A stretch of 64,000 nucleotides of DNA from Chlorogloeopsis fritschii (GTDB lineage Bacteria > Cyanobacteriota > Cyanobacteriia > Cyanobacteriales > Nostocaceae): NCBI RefSeq assembly GCF_043099315.1, contig NZ_CP170746.1; one strand, written 5' to 3'. Below the pieces are notes generated by a model. It did not search any database. It had not been told where the DNA came from and was given only the letters and a program-made list of their open reading frames with translations. This document shows, one piece after another, positions 61,208 through 64,000 of the stretch. The position numbers were made by a program, and so were the translations under genes. How positions within the stretch are numbered: the stretch's first letter is position 1; the number at the start of each line of letters is the position of its first letter.

Positions 61208-61636
61208 TAATCTTATTTGTGTTTTTCAAAGTCTTAAATTTTTACTATGCTTAGATAATAACTCTTTTACTTTCATCAAAATCATCTCTTTTCTATTCAA
61301 GAACTAGTTAATTTCAAGTCATTATCAATTATTTATTATTTCTTAATCTGATTGTTGTATTTTCTTAACCTATTAATTAGGCAATATATTTATATTCCCC
61401 CCACTACCCTTTGACTTCTAATCACGAATACGTAATAATTTCCACTCTATCCTGAGAGGGAGGGGGATTTTGAATCGCATAATTTTAGAGAAATGCCATC
61501 ACCTCTCCCAACGTTTTTGGTATATGTGAAAAACCCCCAGCTACAAAAAAGTTGGGGGTTTGTCTGGTAAAAAGATTGCGTAAAAATGATAACTGATATG
61601 TGACAACGGAAGCCTCAATTCTGCTGTAAAAATCAA
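61208..61636. other. Intergenic region with a terminator
   Basis: It holds the promoter of the MMADHC-like gene and, near its far end, the hairpin at 61529-61562. The rest is AT-rich, and no gene is supported. Confidence 0.45.
61529..61562 (-). terminator. Terminator of the 61637-61843 gene
   Basis: On the minus strand, AAACCCCCAACT and AGCTGGGGGTTT form a 12-base stem with one wobble, followed by TTCAC. The full 3' side reads GGGGGTTTTT. It lies 75 bases after the stop codon. Confidence 0.75.
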
Positions 61637-61843
61637 TCAATCGAGTTTTAAAGCATTTACTGGAACTTCATCCCAAGAATCAACTGTCCGTAATTGCGCT
61701 ACCCAACCAGCTGCCTTTTGTGTCTCAGTCAAATTTTTTTGAAATGACTCATGGCAATCTTTAGCTTGGGACTCATTACAGCAGGCAATACAAGCATAAA
61801 TCATGCCAGATGGATCAATTTGCTCGTTTACCCAAATAGTCAT
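61637..61843 (-). CDS. Conserved small cyanobacterial protein
   Basis: The product has 68 residues. The sequence begins TIWVNEQIDPSGMIYACIAC, continues with ESQAKDCHESFQKNLTETQK and ends AAGWVAQLRTVDSWDEVPVN. Three Cys and the IDPSGMIYACIAC motif look conserved by recollection of related Nostocales proteins. No function is known. A proper terminator supports it as a real monocistronic gene. Confidence 0.65.
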   Translation of the reverse strand: MTIWVNEQIDPSGMIYACIACCNESQAKDCHESFQKNLTETQKAAGWVAQLRTVDSWDEVPVNALKLD

Positions 61844-62205
61844 GCTGTATTTCCTCGATAACTTTAGTTAAAAAATAGCTTGCCCCATACCTTAGAATAC
61901 TTTAAAACCGTAAGTTGGGCACTTTTTAGAACGTAAAAATAAGGGTTTGAGGAAAGTTAGCCAGTGCCCACCCTACAAAAATTGCTAATCTGACTCGCCA
62001 TATCTGAGGCAATCTATCCATTACTGCCACGACTTCTGATTCACCTGAGAATAGGGGCTAGAGAAGAGAGTTTTCTGCGATTTGATACTAATACTACCCG
62101 TATCATCCGCCATTTTGCAAAGTGGTGAAAAAATCTCTAAGGAAATCTGAAAATTTATGAGCAGGAATTGAATATTTATAAATGACGTAATATAAACATT
62201 TTTAT
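61844..62205. other. Non-coding region before the GNAT gene
   Basis: It contains the divergent promoters of the small protein and the acetyltransferase. A minus-strand frame at 62021-62221 has no family features and is treated as chance. Confidence 0.4.
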
Positions 62206-62721
62206 ATGCTATTTGAGACACAACATCTTACGATTCATCTTTACCAAAATGATGATGTAGATAGGCTGTTGGCGATTTTATCAGATCCAATCACAATGCG
62301 TTATTGGCCGCAGCCTTTTACACGAGAAGGTGTAGAGGTCTGGATAGCACGCAATTTAGAGAGTTATAATCAGCACGGATTTGGGCGCTATAAAGTTTTT
62401 TTGAAAGAAACCGGAGAGCTGATTGGTGATGCTGGAATTTTGAAATCGACATTAATAGGTGAGCCTTTCAATGATTTGGAGTATATAATTCACAATCCAT
62501 TTTGGGGATACGGTTATGGAACAGAAGTTGCGATTGCACTCAAAGATTACGCGTTCACAAAGCTCAAGCTGGATAGTTTATATGCCAATATGCCTTGGAA
62601 TCATGCTGCTTCGCGACGAGTGGCTGAGAAAATTGGCATGAAATTTGTGAAGCAATTTGCCAATGAGCGAAATAGAAATATACAGACACTGCTGTACGTT
62701 ACATATAACAATCTGATTTGA
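62206..62721 (+). CDS. GNAT-family N-acetyltransferase (RimJ/RimL-like)
   Basis: The product has 171 residues, the usual length. The GNAT core includes LIGDAGILKS (strand beta4), EYIIHNPFWGYGYGTEVAIA with the acetyl-CoA pyrophosphate loop (GYGYGTE), and LDSLYANMPWNHAASRRVAE followed by KIGMKFV, as in RimJ/RimL-type enzymes. These acetylate N-termini of ribosomal proteins or small amines; the substrate cannot be told here. No clear ribosome-binding site is seen. It converges with devC, 40 bases apart. Confidence 0.88.
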   Translation: MLFETQHLTIHLYQNDDVDRLLAILSDPITMRYWPQPFTREGVEVWIARNLESYNQHGFGRYKVFLKETGELIGDAGILKSTLIGEPFNDLEYIIHNPFWGYGYGTEVAIALKDYAFTKLKLDSLYANMPWNHAASRRVAEKIGMKFVKQFANERNRNIQTLLYVTYNNLI

Positions 62722-62761
62722 TTTATGAAATCTTGCGAGTTACTTAGAACTCAAACTGCCT

Positions 62762-63928
62762 TTAAAAAACATCAGCAGGATCGGCAGAATGCATTTTTCG
62801 CATCGTACTAACCGCAGAAATCATGCACATGATCACTGTTAAAAGAAATACAGAGATACCCCGTTCGACTGTCATAAAAATTGGTAGCATTGTCGCAGTA
62901 GCTGCTATTTGATAAAGTCCAATTGAAACTATAAATCCTGGAATGAAGCCTAATACTGCTAATAGTAAAGCTTCTTGGATGAGGACGAGTACTAAATAGC
63001 GATCGCTATACCCAATTGCCTTGAGCATAGCGTACTCTGGCAAATGATCGGCAACATCGGCATAAATAATTTGATACACTATGACGATGCCAACAATAAA
63101 AGAAACTATTACACCCAAACCAAAAATAAAACCAATGGGAGTTGTGTTTGCCCAATAAGATTTTTCTGCTTCTGCAAACCCTTGGGGAGTAAGAACGATC
63201 GCATCATCGGGTAAACCTGCTGATAAATTTTTTGCTACCTGTTGTACATCAGCATCAGGTTTCAACTTAATCAAACCTATCTGAATTTCACGAGGTTGGC
63301 GATCGCTAAATAAAAGTAGAAATGTGGAATCGCTAGCAATGGCATTGCCGTATGCACCAAATGACGCACCTAAAGTAAATAAACCAGTAACCCGGACATT
63401 AACATCATTTAATTCCGCTTCAACAATTGCTTGCTGTTGGTATAAACTAGCGATCGGCCCAAACTGTGGCAAGGAAGCTCGATCAAAAAATATGGTGTTT
63501 AGCTTTTGCAGTTGACTGAGGTTTTGATTAACTTCAGGAAGTTTAAATGCTTGAGTTCTTGGATCGGTACCAAATACCAAAATTGCCTGGGTGCGCGAGG
63601 TTTGAGGATTTTTCCATTTTCCTATACCCATGTAGATTGGACTCACCGACTCTACACCTGCAAATCCTAACGCCTGGTACAATCGCTCTCTGGAAATATT
63701 TTTGACTGAATATACACTTTGAAAATGAGGGTTTACCAATACCAAATCTGCATCGAGAATCCTTTGTGGTGCTGTGGAACTCTCGAACAGCGAAGCTTCA
63801 AATCCCATCTGGGCACAAATGAGAATATCTGCAAAGGCAATACCTATTATTGCTATCAAAAGACGAGTCTTCTGTTTGATCAACTGTCGCCATGCTAGGA
63901 GGGTTGTGCGAAAACATTTGCGAAGCAT
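62762..63928 (-). CDS. devC: DevC-family ABC transporter permease
   Basis: The product has 388 residues. An N-terminal membrane helix (LLIAIIGIAFADILICAQMG), a large extracytoplasmic domain (about 45-265) and three C-terminal helices (IFGLGVIVSFIVGIVIVYQI, LVLIQEALLLAVLGFIPGFI, GISVFLLTVIMCMI) match the DevC/MacB-like FtsX permease fold. Conserved blocks are ARQLIKQK-like WRQLIKQKTRLL, FEASLFESSTAPQRILDADL and EYAMLKAIGYSDRYL. DevC works with DevB (adaptor), DevA (ATPase) and TolC to export glycolipids in heterocyst formation, though many genomes hold paralogues for other cargo. A devB-like gene would be expected upstream, outside the window; no devA follows here. Confidence 0.9.
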   Translation of the reverse strand: MLRKCFRTTLLAWRQLIKQKTRLLIAIIGIAFADILICAQMGFEASLFESSTAPQRILDADLVLVNPHFQSVYSVKNISRERLYQALGFAGVESVSPIYMGIGKWKNPQTSRTQAILVFGTDPRTQAFKLPEVNQNLSQLQKLNTIFFDRASLPQFGPIASLYQQQAIVEAELNDVNVRVTGLFTLGASFGAYGNAIASDSTFLLLFSDRQPREIQIGLIKLKPDADVQQVAKNLSAGLPDDAIVLTPQGFAEAEKSYWANTTPIGFIFGLGVIVSFIVGIVIVYQIIYADVADHLPEYAMLKAIGYSDRYLVLVLIQEALLLAVLGFIPGFIVSIGLYQIAATATMLPIFMTVERGISVFLLTVIMCMISAVSTMRKMHSADPADVF

Positions 63929-64000
63929 TTACCAGAGATCCCATTTTTGGACAAGTCCTGCTAACATATCTCTTGCCAAAGTGGTTCAAAACCGGAGAGC

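Noticed and set aside
63961..64000. Possible end of a gene upstream of devC (minus strand, ...EPLWQEIC-stop)
   Set aside because: Only 12 codons are visible, and other frames also stop nearby; too short to call, although a devB-like gene would be expected there.

Overview
The window is chromosomal DNA from a filamentous cyanobacterium, most likely of the Nostocales. The signs are many GCGATCGC (HIP1) palindromes, tandem heptamer repeats between genes, cyanobacterial families (SLH/OprB porin, Uma2, DUF4330, alkaline/neutral invertase, PAO-type Rieske oxygenase, multidomain Ser/Thr-His kinase) and a DevC-type exporter permease. It looks like core and housekeeping sequence. I see no prophage, integron, intact insertion sequence, CRISPR array or recognisable defence island.

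Layout. 1-6.4 kb: the 3' part of a TamB-like gene, a GlsB/YeaQ-type membrane protein, a Cys-rich membrane protein and an SLH porin. 6.5-11 kb: an apparent operon of an SLC13/DASS permease, an unorthodox HAMP sensor kinase and a glycerate kinase, with near-identical repeat elements in both junctions. 11.6-18.9 kb: a small outer-membrane-like protein, a lipoprotein-type methyltransferase, a GH63-like hydrolase paired with a GH100 invertase, a hypothetical protein and a class IV aminotransferase that may start at ATT. 19-25.5 kb: ftsH (frameshifted), Uma2, a metallophosphatase (frameshifted), an M48 protease and DUF4330. 25.5-30.4 kb: cutA, an HTH protein with an acidic linker, a polytopic membrane protein, tRNA-Arg and several small genes. 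31-36.9 kb: a GAF sensor kinase that has lost its phospho-acceptor His, an SRPBCC protein, tRNA-Glu, a Na+/H+ antiporter and a divergent cytochrome b6-like protein. 37-40.2 kb: a DeoR regulator divergent from a transketolase-like enzyme, with a tandem operator-like repeat in front of the regulator. 40.3-49.4 kb: a HEAT-repeat remnant, a TPR protein, a propeller-like protein, a U32 peptidase carrying an in-frame repeat insertion, a di-haem cytochrome and pstS. 49.9-64 kb: an 1812-residue Ser/Thr-His kinase, an NTF2-like protein, a Rieske oxygenase, a frameshifted GHL10 hydrolase, a small HTH protein with a palindrome over its -10 box, an MMADHC-like protein, a GNAT acetyltransferase and devC.

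Themes. (1) Sensor kinases are unusually varied: one lacks a canonical H-box, one has the His replaced by Asp inside a HIP1 octamer, and one is a giant Ser/Thr-His hybrid. (2) Intergenic space is shaped by heptamer-based repeats that fill operon junctions, abut start codons and have entered one reading frame. (3) Three conserved genes each carry one single-base indel, so the assembly may contain indel errors, or the genes may be decaying. The most system-like candidates are the permease/kinase/glycerate-kinase operon and the DeoR/transketolase-like divergon with its tandem operator.
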